Shown piece by piece: positions 1 to 10,821 of a stretch of DNA of 36,689 bases (the stretch's first letter is position 1; the number at the start of each line of letters is the position of its first letter). The notes beneath the pieces are model-generated. The model worked only from the letters and a program-made list of their open reading frames with translations, had not been told where the DNA came from and searched no databases. This DNA comes from Monosiga brevicollis MX1 (taxonomy: Eukaryota; Opisthokonta; Choanoflagellata; Craspedida; Salpingoecidae), in contig NW_001865044.1 of NCBI RefSeq assembly GCF_000002865.3, forward strand, positions 1,054,836-1,091,524, read 5' to 3'. The position numbers and the translations under genes were made by a program.

Positions 1-51
1 TGAAGTGTTGATGCATGCATTCTTTTATCTGTCGAACAGGAGACACCACAA

Positions 52-3000
52 ATGCCCGACCTCTTCAACGATGCCGATTACCTGTACTTGGTGCTGCCTC
101 GCCAAACCTCAATGACTTATGGTACCATTGAAGACCAAACTGATCTCATTGTCAACTGGCTCTATCGCTCGCCAGAAACCACCAGTGCGTTGTTGCAATC
201 ATCGCTTCGTTTGTCATGCTTTCGCTAGCCATAGGGTTCTTGCTCACTCTTGCTGCACTGCTGTGCTGCACTTCTAGACGAGTATCGATGGCGCCAAATC
301 TGCCCGGGGCTCAAGGCCATTCACAAGCGCATCCTAACCCTGGCTCCTTTGATTGAGGCAAAAGAAAAGGTGCTGAGCGTGCGCGCCGAATTCACCGTGA
401 TGCTTCACGGCAAATTCCGGCAGTTGAATGCCGTGAGCGACCCGCAGCGCCACCAGCGCCGGCTTGAGTTTGTCGAGGTCATGTGCCTGTGGGTAGTTGT
501 GGACCAGTATCTTGAGATTACCGATCGTCGCATCAACGTGTTCAACAAGGATCTGGAGTCTGTCAGTACCCTGGCCAGACGCATGCAGGATAGCATCAGC
601 GAAATGTCCAGCCAAATCACACAGCACGAAAAGGATTTGGAGAGCATCGATGTGATGGAACTCAAGGCCTTGCAAATGCAAATCAATCTTTTACAGGAGG
701 GCCAGCGCTCGAAAAAGGCCGTACCGCCCCTGCAGGGTGCCCTCTATCAGCAGCGCAAGGACAATCTGGCCGCTAAAATTAAGGCATGTCGGGGCAAGAT
801 TCGCACACTCCGTGACAAATATCAGCGGACCTTGCGAATCCTAGTGCGCACACGGCAAAAGCTGAGCGCGCAAGAAGACATGAAGCAGCGCCTCCTTCAA
901 TTGCAGGCGCAATGCCAGGTCATGATGCGCGAAAACCCGGAGGGCGCCCAGCTGCAGCAGCAGCTTTTCGAGGCGCATCAGCAAGGTAGGGCTCAACTCG
1001 AGCGTGCCAACGTTCAGGCCGCTGCCAAGGAGCAGGCACTGGTCGACTCGGTTTGGCAAGCTTTGGCCAAGTGTGAGGCTGCTGATGCTTCTGCTGGCTC
1101 GACGACCTCAAAATCAGCTGCGGAAGCGGCTGCCCCGCCCAGACCGGCAGCGGCAAGCAGCAATGATTCCCAATTTCCTGCAGATGTGGCAGCGGCCATG
1201 AGTGAAATGCTGTCCGCCGCCCAGGTCGAGGCCCAAGCTCAGGCCGTTTTGGATCAAGCTGCAGCAGTGGCCGCCGCCGCCGCCGCGGAGCAGTCGTCCC
1301 GCTTGTCAATTTTTGAGAAAATGGACTTGCGCCCCATTGCCATGTTTGAGAAGCAGGAATCCGACGACCTGGACCGTCTTTTGGAAGAACATGCGGCCAA
1401 GATTGAGGAGCGCTCTCAGCTCTTTGACCTCTTGCGCGAAGCCGCGTACTCAGATCCCATTCTGCGCGTCGTGCGGCGATGCCTCAAAGCCCGCATTGAG
1501 GAGGTGGTGAAGATTTGTCGCATCGCAGACATTCGCCAAAAGCTCATGCTTGAGCGCGCGCTGGCTGAGCGCTCTCGCGCCGTGGCCGAGGATCTTTTGC
1601 GCCAAGAGGAAGAGGCGCGTATGCGCGAGCGCGATCGGTTGGAAGCCAAGGCCGAGGCTGCCCGCAAGCGCGTGGAAGAGAAGCAGCAGGCTGAACAACG
1701 TGCGCGCCAACAGCTGGAGGACCTGGATCGCCGCATTCGGCAGCAACAACAGGAAGCCGAGGAGCAACGCAAAGAACAGGAGCGCGAGGCTCTACGAAAG
1801 CGCGAGGCAGCCATTCTTGAACAAGAGGAGGAGGCTCGGCGTCTCTTTGAGGAGCAGCGCCGGCTTGAGCTTGAGACACACGCTGCCCAAGTGGCCAGCA
1901 CCACTGCAACTGAAGATGTCGCAGCAAGCGAGGTGGTGGCGCCGGATTCGGCTTCAGATAGGGTCCATGCCATCAAAGCGAGCGACTCTTCCGTCCCAGA
2001 AGGGCCAGAGGCCCCCAACTTAGAGGTCGGGGAAGCAGAAGCCGCGGCTTCCTCCGAAGGTCGCGTTAGCAAATCGAAACGGCGTCGCGCAAACCGACGC
2101 AAGCAACGGCAACAAGAGCGCGCAGCTGCAGTTGCGGGTGCTCGTGCTGGGGATGCTCGTGCTGAGAATGCTCGTGCTGAGGATGCTCGTGCTATCTCTG
2201 AGCCTAACCCATCAGCGTCAGCACCCATACCCGCCTCTTTGCCTGCGCCCGAAGCCCTCTCCCTGCCCCCTTTGAAGACTGGGCCAGAGGTGGCGGCTGC
2301 GTCGTCCCACGAGCTCAACCCAAGGCCCGCACCAGAACCTGCTGCTGCTGATATTGCTTCCGGGACTCAGATGCAAGTCAAGCCCGTGAAGGCCAGTAAT
2401 CCCGTGGCGGCGTCACTCGCCTTTCCGACTCTTGTGCCCACACCGACAGCCGTCTCACTTCCGCCTCATTCCGCAACCTCGGCGAGAGGGTTACCTACGA
2501 GCACACCGACCAGTGACAGTCACCAGGCTTTCTTGAATTCCCCATCTATTTTTGGCACGAGCCAAATGGGTGCAAATCCACCTGGATTTGCAGCCGTATC
2601 ACCAGCTTTGTCCGCCGAGGTTTGGGGAGGTGATGGGTTCGAGAGCAGCTCTGATCGCTTGATGCCCTTTGGTAGCGAAGTGGGCTTTGGAAGTTTTGGC
2701 AGTGCGCCAAGTTCAAGCTTGGGGTTTGACCCCGGCATGGATCATTGGTCCTCCATGTTGGACGAGCGTGCTCCCGAGTTTGTGCCCAAAGCGCAATTCA
2801 CTTCCTTACCCCCTTCCGCAGCTCCGGGCGTGGCAAGCAACGGGCGCAGCAGTGCCGGGGCTGGGGCGTTTGCTTCACCGTGGGGATTGGAGCGCCCGGT
2901 GGGTGAGCCAGCCATGTCAGCTTATGGAGCTGGTGCCGGGGCGGCAACGGCTGCGGCTGCGGCAACATGGTCCACCCCGACGTATGACGGCTTTGGAGCC

Positions 3001-3221
3001 ATTGCAGGAGCTTCTGGCTTGGCTTACCCCGGTGGCCTGGATGCCGACGATCCTTCTTCTTATGTACGTTTGTTGTATCTCTCCCTCGGCTCTTGTTATC
3101 GCAGCTTGCTTGCGACAGTCAGAAGAGGGCGAACAAACACGTTTCTTGCTCACCCTGGTGCTCTTTTGATTGACAGGACTTGGAGATGGAGAAGGAAGCA
3201 GCACGCGTTCTCGACTCATGA
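52..3221 (+). CDS. Coiled-coil protein with a PAM2-like PABP-binding motif
   Basis: I do not recognise the family. Exons are 52-184 (or 40-184 if 5' partial), 278-3063 and 3177-3221, with GT-AG introns and matching phases. A start at ATG 52 gives 987 residues. An in-frame TGA lies at 1-3, but a pyrimidine tract ending in AG at 39 could instead be an acceptor, so the gene may begin upstream. Residues about 140-265 and 465-580 are long charged, heptad-like helices rich in E, R, Q and K. A basic KRRRANRRKQRQQ patch sits near 641. It is followed by a short tandem ARAxDARAEN-type repeat from a 15-nt DNA repeat, then a low-complexity A/P/S/G tail. Near residue 870 is SMLDERAPEFVPK, which fits the PAM2 consensus (Leu, then Ala, then Phe-x-Pro) that binds the MLLE domain of poly(A)-binding protein. 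That suggests a role in mRNA translation or decay; this is inference. Confidence 0.85.
2138..2193 (+). repeat. In-frame 15-nt tandem repeat
   Basis: About three and a half copies of a GATGCTCGTGCTGAG-like unit lie inside the coiled-coil/PAM2 gene. Because the unit is a multiple of three it keeps the frame and encodes repeated D/N-A-R-A-E pentapeptides. It looks like recent slippage in a disordered linker just after the basic patch. Confidence 0.8.
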
Positions 3222-3884
3222 AAAGCCATCCAAAAGCGCTACTGTGGTTGGCGGAAGTGTTTTCTTCCTCAGCCAAATAAAAAGAAAGAAAAATGGAAAC
3301 ACAAGGCTGTCCAGCTCAGCAAGAGAGAAGACGAAAGAGAGTATGCATAAAGCACCATTGGCAGCGTGTGAGCGCCACCAACTACTTTTGCGATGGGGCT
3401 TTGACTTGCAAGTGTTTACTTGTCCCATCATCGTTTCAGACCCCACCCATTTGAAAAGGAACAACATGTCATTTGCAAAAAGGGCTCGCAAAAGCAAACC
3501 GAGATGCGAAATTGAAGAGCCTAAAAATGCAACTGCGCGTTCGGTGGGAGCTGGCGTCTGTGATGGGGTATGATGCTATGCCGAGTCCACTGAAGCACCC
3601 ATACTCGGACACATGACAAGCCAAAAAAAGCTCGCAAAAGTAAAAAAAACAAAACAAAGACAGAGTGGGCGACGAACAGGTTCTAAAAAAGCACGTGTAT
3701 CACACGGCCGTCTTGAGTCAATGCGTTACGTGGTTATAGGCGGATTGCATAGCCGGCCCACTTCGCACGGAGGTTGGTGTTGAGCCAAGACGCTTGAGAT
3801 GGTTGAGGGGAACGAGCCTGTTTTAGCACAGCCAAGGCCACAAACGAACAAAAAAAAATGAGCATAATGCATTTGGGGAAGATG
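3222..3884. other. Convergent intergenic region
   Basis: This is the 3' ends of the PAM2-motif gene (+) and PEX13 (-). Apart from the AATAAA near the left end and A-rich runs, I see no gene. Open frames here are continuations past real stop or splice sites. Confidence 0.6.
3276..3281 (+). terminator. Candidate polyadenylation signal AATAAA
   Basis: A canonical AATAAA hexamer lies about 55 nt after the TGA of the PAM2-motif gene, a usual distance for a short 3' UTR. No transcript evidence is available. Confidence 0.5.
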
Positions 3885-5766
3885 TCACGGTGACATCGGA
3901 GAGAGAGAAGGAGAAAGAGAGAAAGAGAAAGAAATCAAGTGAGCAACGAACCCTTGTTTTGAGTCGTCCAAGAGCCGAACCGTGACCCAGCCCCGTGGTT
4001 CAGATGTTGGCGGAAGCACAAGCTGCGAAACGTTTCACACAGAAACAAGGGGGCAGAGATCATGCGTGATGCGTGATGTGACCTGAGCACAAGAGCACAG
4101 ATCATATAGATCATATCCCCAGTCAGGGCAAGAGCGGTCAGGAGTCGCACCACTTCTTGGCCTGCATGAACCTCGATCTCGTCTTGCCGCTCTGCGACAA
4201 AGGTATGAATAATCTTTGCACGTACGGGCTCGCGATCGTCTGATGAACAAGCAGATCGCGGGCACAAGCGTTTCAGAAGTAAGGAGAGGAGCTTGCACAG
4301 GCCCGTTGGGAGGGGTGGGGGCAGAGTCAAAGTCAAGGATCCGTGGGCCTTACCAAAACTCTTCAGAAAGCGCCAGACCAGATAGGGGCCACCGACGGCA
4401 AGTGCCATGAAAACCAGTGTGCCCCACTGGGATGTCGAGCTGCTTCAGCACAAGAAGAGAAGGCAAGCAGGGATACCAAGCGCATGCGGCCAAAAGTGGT
4501 CAGTAGAAAGCGGGGAAAGGGCGGGAAGGGGCAGGAATTGGGCACCGCGGCATACGCAAGACGATCGCGCCACTCAAAATGAGTAGGCTTACCGTGGAGA
4601 ACGCATTGTGCTTGCATCCGTGCGGCCACCCTCGGCAGTGCTGGGCAGCGATACTGATTCGCTGGCCGGTATCGCCTACACCACCCGCACAATGGAGGCA
4701 CATGACACACGTGAGACCGATCGCAATTGGACCAGGTTGGATCTTGATGATGAGGATCATAATGCTGATTAAGCTGGAGTCGCACAAATGATCATCAAAG
4801 GGAGAGCACGAGGCTGGTGAGCAGCACAGACCAAAAAAGATGGAACGGGGAGATGCATCATGCGAAGAATGGCGGCGAGGAGCCGTCGCAGTGCCTGGAG
4901 GCGTAGGATGGCTTTAATAGTCTGTTTGAGTTGGTCTTTCATGTTGCCAAAGTGTTCTGCCACGCCAACAATAGCACTGCACGGGGGGCGGTTCCGGAGG
5001 TTAGAGGGGTCACGCGCGGTAAGGTGAGCCGACGGTGACGCACATGACTGAGCTGAAAAGAGCATCATAAGTGCTTTCCAACATGTGGGACACTGAGCTG
5101 ACGGCAAAGACCAGCGACTCCACGGTTTGGAAGGCGGCGCGCGCTTTGTCCTGAGAGACGAAGCAAGGGGGTTGGTTGAAGGAGGGAATCATAAAGGGGT
5201 AGGTAGGTCGGCAACAGGAGCAATGAAGGCCAGGGGCGAGAGGCAGGAAGGCATAGTCCAGAAGAGCGTGCAAAGAGCGTGCCGCAAGAAGCCGACCTCA
5301 ATCACGCGGCTCAGGCTTGAAGATTCTGCCCCATAAGCATCGTAACTGACGAGTAGCCAGACGTCCATGAAAGCGACCCCATGAGCTATTGTCACATGTC
5401 GGCTGCCATCATGTTGGCACGCGGGCGTGCTCACACGTACCCAAAACCACCATAGCCCCGGCCATAGCCAATCGGGGCGCGATAGCCGTACGGATGAGCC
5501 CCATACTGGAAGCCCCGGGCTCCCATGGGAGAATAGCCCATGGGATCCAAATCGCGGGCCGGCACAGCGGGAGGAGCGACACCTCCCGGATTGGCTGCAG
5601 TGCCTGGCTCCATGCCAGCCGCTCTTGCTGCAGACCCAGCAGTGGCATCTGCTGATCTACAAGCCCGCCCATCAACAACCATCAGCCCACACACCTCTCC
5701 CGACCACCGCCTGCATAGCAATCATGGCTCATACCGCATCTCCCAAGGCTTGAGCGGCGCCGCCAT
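3885..5766 (-). CDS. PEX13: Peroxin-13, peroxisomal import docking protein
   Basis: PEX13 is a peroxisomal membrane protein of the docking complex. With PEX14 it receives the PEX5 cargo receptor during matrix-protein import. Nine exons on the minus strand: 5766-5735, 5656-5441, 5345-5297, 5150-5044, 4976-4832, 4675-4593, 4442-4354, 4239-4151, 4022-3885. All phases close, giving 315 residues (human about 403). The N-terminus MAAPLKPWEM carries the conserved KPWE element and is followed by a Gly/Tyr-rich YGRGYGGFGYDAYG stretch. The core region AAFQTVESLVFAVSSVSHM aligns with the human protein, and VGGPYLVWRFLKSF is the last membrane segment. The SH3 domain begins near VRAKIIHTFVAERQDEIEV and ends at GWVTVRL...KQGFVAHLI, split by an intron. 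The last ~15 residues are Ser/Phe/Leu-rich and are encoded by a purine microsatellite. A (GA)n tract lies 15 nt upstream of the start. Confidence 0.95.
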
Positions 5767-5777
5767 CCTTGATCCTG

Positions 5778-5843
<66 letters not shown>

Positions 5844-6298
5844 ACACACACACACACACACATGTGTCTGACAAATGCACCTCAACTCTCTCGCTGTCTC
5901 TCTCAAATTTTTTTTTTGAGCGCGCGCTTCATTTTTTCAACATTGAGAGAGAGGTAGACGACACGGCTGGGTTCGCAGGGAGGCAGGGGGTTGCAGGGGC
6001 GGGGGGAGGCGAGAAGCGATCGGTGGTGCAGGCGGCGTGTCGAGATCTTGAGTTAGTCATTGTTGCGGGAGATGTGTGGCACTTGGCAGGTGGAGGAGTA
6101 GACCACATCATCTTGGAGATTTGGAGTGCCAGCACCGCGAAGCGCTCGGTTTGCTCTGTGACAGAGCTTGAGGCCCACGGCAAGGCACCAGCAGCGCGTG
6201 CGGCCCAGATCGAGCCCACGCTTCATTGAGGCGTAAGGCAGTGGACCTGATTGTGCACGCCCCGCTGCTTGGTCAGCGGGGGGTCAAAACCCACTCCA
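5767..6298. promoter_or_regulatory. Divergent promoter region of PEX13 and SAC1
   Basis: These 532 nt lie between the two divergent ATGs, so both promoters must sit here or in the flanking leaders. Beyond the GA/CA microsatellite and a short T run near 5910 I see no recognisable TATA box or other element. Confidence 0.5.
5781..5862. repeat. (GA)30 (CA)11 compound microsatellite
   Basis: An uninterrupted GA run at 5781-5840 passes directly into CA at 5841-5862. It lies in the divergent region between PEX13 and SAC1. Read from PEX13 it is a TC tract ending 15 nt before the ATG, so it is probably in the 5' leader or core promoter. Confidence 0.95.
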
Positions 6299-9200
6299 AT
6301 GAAGAAGTTTCGCGTGTATGTACCCAGCTGAGTCCGGTGTCCTCTCCCAGCTCTCGATTTTCCACCACCCGTCGGTTTGATCTGACCACCTTTGATCGGC
6401 GGTGAACCACATGCCTGCACGGCATCTGTGCAGGTTCTCGTCCGCAGACCTTTTGCAGATCGACATTGAGGCCGGCAGCATCGTAATCGACCGCCACTCC
6501 TTTGAAATCCGCTCCGGTGGTACGAGTCGTTCGTTCAATCTTGTATGCCCACAAGAGCTGCAAAAGGCCCACACGTGCTTCCAAGAAAGCAAGCCAAATC
6601 CTTGCGCTTCTGAGCGCTTTGACCTTCACGGCTCGATGCCTTGATCTGCCTCATCGTGGCTGGTGGTTGTGCGTGGTCTGGTGGCGTACGCAGCGGCGGC
6701 AAAGCTGGACTCGGCCGTCGATGCCGGCGAGTTTTATGCATTGTATGGCCTTTTGCGACTTTTAAGCGGTAGGCTCTTCTTCTTGCTCAGACTGACGAGG
6801 GCGCACCCTGGCCTGCCTGCCCCATTCTTTTCTGAGATTTAATGTGCTCATTTACCTTTCTGCTTTGACTGTAGGCCCCTATCTGGTGCTGGTCTGCGGT
6901 GTTGAGGCGGCTGCGCGCATCAACGGCCATGTCATCTACAGTGTACGTTGTTCAGGGCCGCTACATTGATCTTGCCTTCAGAGCGTGTGTTGGCTCTGTG
7001 CCAGACGTTGTCGTTCACGCCTTGGAACTCTCGGCTTGGCTCCTTCACAGGCCAGTGATTTCGAGCTCATGCCCGTAGCCAGCAAGACAACGGGGCTGGT
7101 CGTTGAGCAGGTGCGCGCGTTTGCATCATGTGGCCTCACATATCCCTTCGCGGCGCGGTCCAAGTCCCTGCCGGCATTTTGAAGCTTATTATGAACCCGC
7201 ACGCGCAGCAACGGGCCGAAGAGCGGTGCTTGGATCTGATCCGCACAGTCTTGAAGCAGCGTGGCCTTTACTTTTCCTACACCTACGATGTCACATCGCC
7301 CTTCTCACAACAGAGCAAGGTAAAGCACGTGTCTTTTGACGTCGAGCTTGGGCCAAAGTCCACTCCACTCATTCTTGGCTATGGCTGCTTGGTGGATCAT
7401 TGACCCAACCTAGTTTACTACCAACCGGGATCTATATGACATTGCCGACCGACGCTTCTTCTGCAACCGCCTCCTGCTTGAAGATTTGCTCGATGTGCCA
7501 GAGGTTTGCCACAATTTGCCCATGTTTGCTTGCTTGTCTTGATTGCAGGCGCAAAGACACCGCATCGGACTCACCCTCTGCACACGCCTGCAGGCCCATC
7601 CGCTGTTGGTGCCCTTTGCGCATGGCTTCTTTAGAAGCCAGGAGCTGACCTCGCTGAGCGGACAGGCCTATACCTTTGCTCTCTTCTCACGCCGCAGCCT
7701 CGGGCGTATCGGTAAGCACGGCTGTCCTCCTGGCGCGTGCCATCAACTCGGGCATCCTCAACTGGCCGTGCGTTGGACTGACATGATTTAAATGCCGTCA
7801 GGCACTCGCTTCCATTCGCGTGGTGTCCGCATTTCCGGCCATTGCGCCAACCATGTGGAGTCTGAGCAGGTGTTGGTGTGCGGTACGGCTGCAAGCTGTT
7901 TTGTACAAGTTCGTGGCTCTATTCCTCTCTGCTGGTCACAGCCCCCAGATCTGCGGTGCGTCTTTAGCCCATGTGAATCTGGATTCCCAACACGATTTCT
8001 GATCAAGTAGTGGAAGAATTAAGAAATGCAGTGCACGCCCCCCCTTCAACTTTGTTCTCACAAAACTGGTGGCAATGTTCCTCATGCATTTGCTAACTTC
8101 CTAATCTGAACTGCACGTGTGGAAACCTTTTGCTCTGACCACAGCTACAAGCCACCCTTTCGAATGAGCGAGTATGATGACAGCAACTTGGCCTGCCAGC
8201 GTCACCTGAGCGACCTTTGCACTGTGCGTCTGGTCGCGTGCACGCCGGTTTTTGTGACCCATTCTGCGCGATTGTCGATCGTTTCTCTTTCTTGTACCTT
8301 TTGAATTCCACACCACCTGTCCCACACACGTGTCACTCAAGAGCTCACTATCTGGCGTGGGTAACATCGGTGGGTGGTTTCTCAGCGATTTGGACCGTGC
8401 CTGTGCATCAATCTGGTCAACAAGACGGGCTCCGAAGGCATCCTCGGGAGCCGTTTTCAAGACGTTCTGCAGAGCATCGAACGGGCCCTCCCCATCAAGT
8501 CAGTTCGTGGTTGATCCTGTTGCACTCGTACACACGTTTGTCGAAAAAAAAAAGCAAAGCGAGCACGCAGCTTACTCAGTTGTTCATGGTCACTTTCTTC
8601 GGCACGCCCGCGGGTCATGCGCCGTGTGCAGATCAGAGTGGTTTGACTTTCACCACGAATGCCGCAACATGCAGTGGCAACACCTCGCCAAACTAAAAGT
8701 TGGTGCTTTAGAGTAGACGCGTCGCGCAGTGGCAATCAATCGTGGCTGCAGATGAGATTGATCAGGCCACTCATCTTGTTTTGTGGCTGGCACCAGGCTT
8801 CCACCTCAAACTGGCGCCAGCATCAGGGCATAAGCACAATGAGCCTAACGTCCGGCGTACGTACGCGTAGCCCTGAGACGAAGTTTAAGCCGGTGATCCT
8901 GTTTTGATCAGTGTGGGTTTATGATTTATCGAGCCTCATGTCCTTGGGAATGGTGCAGCGCTTGGCCCACAGGCAGAAGGGTGTCATCCGAACCAACTGC
9001 ATTGATGTGCTTGATCGCACCAATGTCGTTCAGACCATGGTCGGTGTTGCTTCGGTTGACGCGCGGCTGCCTGCATGCGCAGTTTGACCAATATTTGCAA
9101 CTTACCCCTGGCTCGCCCCCATCTCGTTCGGATCTGGCAGTTTGCACAAGATGCACTTCTCTTGCAACTGCAGCATCTGGCCGAGTTTCTCAATTTGGCC

Positions 9201-10401
9201 CCAACCACAGCAACAGAGAGTGCGTTGGCAACTTCCTGGCCCGGGCTGTTGACAACTTTTCGAGGCACTTGGGCTGATCATGCCGATGAGATCAGCATCC
9301 AGTACGCCGGTACGAAGCCGCTGATCTTCAGCTCGACCAGTCTCAATCCCATTGTCATAGCGTCGCTTCATTCACCCAGACTCTGTGCTTCCTGCCAGGT
9401 ACACCGGCTCAAAAGTCAGATTTCACACGCACCGGCAAGCGCACGCTGCGTGGCACGTTGCGGGACCTGTACCATAGTGCCCTGCGGTAGGCAACCTCAA
9501 CATCGGGCGCTCTATTGCTTTTCGCGTCGTGTCCCAGGACTGGCAAGCTCATGTTCAATTTGCGGCAGTTATTTTCACAACAATTTCTTGGATGGCGGCA
9601 AGCAAGATGCGTTGCTTCTCCTGACGGGTCAAGTGCGCGTGCGCACTTCCAACGGTCAGTTTGAAATGCATCCGGCCTGCCCCACACATGCAGTGACGGA
9701 GGCGTATGTGTTCATGATTCTTTCGCAACGAATTTTTGTCGGTAGTGGAAACGATTGCTAAAGCGCTCAAGGGCCCCACCCATGCCTGGCATGTCACGCT
9801 GGTAAGCTTTCGACCATGATTTCTTCACCTTCAATGCTGGGCGAATTGTGATCAATCTTTTCCTGCTCCTAGCTGGTTCTGCGAGCTCACACCTTGATCA
9901 TGACGCTTAGCTACCCTTGGTCGCGGTGGCCGGTTTAGCCATGATGCCTTTTTCCTTGCTGCTCTCGAGCATGTTCTGGCTGTTTTTCTCCATGACGGTG
10001 GCGCTGGCTTGTTTCGCGGTGCGTCCTCTGTGCCAAGGATGCACCTTGCTCCGTCTTGCGAACCGCACGGCCGTGCCAGATCATGCACTCATTTTCTGAT
10101 TGACCCGCAGTACATATTATGGCACGGGCGAGACTACGTGGACGTGCCGCGATTGGCGGTGCTCGATGCACCGTCTGGCGGGATTGCGCCGTTGCTGCAG
10201 AGTCGTGGATCTCATACGAGCGTCTCCATGGGATCCAAGCTCATAGCACCCGGCACGGCCTCCAAACTGGCGCGCACGCACTCGACCAGTGAGAAGAGCA
10301 GCTTGTTGCCCACGACTCTCCCATTGCCCACCATTAGCTTGCTCTCTCCAACCTCTTCTCACTTGGAGGAGGTTGTGGCGGCGGACGGCAAGCGCGATTG
10401 A
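6299..10401 (+). CDS. SACM1L: SAC1-type phosphoinositide phosphatase
   Basis: SAC1 is an ER/Golgi membrane phosphatase that dephosphorylates PI4P and other monophosphoinositides. My model has 21 exons totalling 684 codons including the stop. Exons: 6299-6315, 6434-6519, 6694-6768, 6875-6942, 7051-7110, 7185-7319, 7414-7503, 7549-7711, 7802-7955, 8145-8223, 8386-8498, 8632-8698, 8730-8849, 8959-9039, 9083-9125, 9211-9309, 9399-9486, 9569-9627, 9746-9801, 9911-10018, 10111-10401. Family blocks are clear: GLYFSYTYDVTSPFSQQ, RRFFCNRLLLEDL, FVQVRGSIPLCWSQ, FDFHHECRNMQW and KSDFTRTGKRTLRGTL. The catalytic CX5R(T/S) loop, CIDVLDRT, is at 8998-9021. The C-terminus has hydrophobic segments in exon 20, then YILWHGRDYVDVPRL matching the human end, followed by about 80 extra Ser/Thr/Leu-rich residues. 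The joins at 8699-8729 and 9040-9082 imply unusually short introns and are the weakest part. Confidence 0.93.
8998..9021 (+). other. SAC phosphatase catalytic loop CX5R(T/S)
   Basis: The codons read C-I-D-V-L-D-R-T within RTNCIDVLDRTNVVQ, the hallmark active site of SAC phosphatases. The nucleophilic Cys and the phosphate-binding Arg are both intact, so the enzyme is predicted to be active. Confidence 0.95.
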
Positions 10402-10821
10402 TCTTGGCCGTCGAGTTTCGCTTGCTTATGGACATGTTAGGCCTTGGGAGTGAATCAACCTTTTGCGAATGGTTCTGTTCGAGGTTGGACGGGGATTTTT
10501 TTTTTTTCTGGTGCGACCCGTTCTGTTGAGTGGGGCGTTTTTTTGACCACTCTCCGACCAGAAGCATTGACAGAGGTTCAGGTGGCAAGCTTCGTTGAAA
10601 GCACTGGCAGTGAGGCTCAGATATCAGTTAATTCTGATCAGCAATTATTATTTTTATAAAGCGACAACTGGAGGCGTTTTCAACGTTCACACTCGGGGCG
10701 ATCGATCACATCTTGAGTGACGGAAACTGGAGAAAAAAAATCAGGAAGGACACGGTGGCGAAGGGCGTTCGCGAAAAGCGCAAAATGTAGCAGAATAATT
10801 CATAACAGGGACAGCACGTGG
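10402..10821. other. Convergent intergenic region
   Basis: These 420 nt lie between the stop of SAC1 and the stop of the PTB-domain gene. They hold T and A runs (near 10498 and 10733) and an AT-rich patch near 10640. I see no gene or RNA. Confidence 0.6.

Noticed and set aside
1416-2318. A 300-residue Ser/Arg-rich frame on the minus strand under the PAM2 gene
   Set aside because: It mirrors a real coiled-coil coding exon; GC-rich codons lack stops on the antisense strand. No conserved pattern.
4500-4830. Apparent membrane-like reading frames in PEX13 between exons 5 and 6
   Set aside because: The correct exon (4675-4593) is in a third frame and joins in phase on both sides; the hydrophobic frame spans an intron.
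6241-6300. A stretch with GGGGTCAAAACCC-like sequence resembling a tRNA T-arm
   Set aside because: No matching acceptor stem, D-arm or A box could be found around it.
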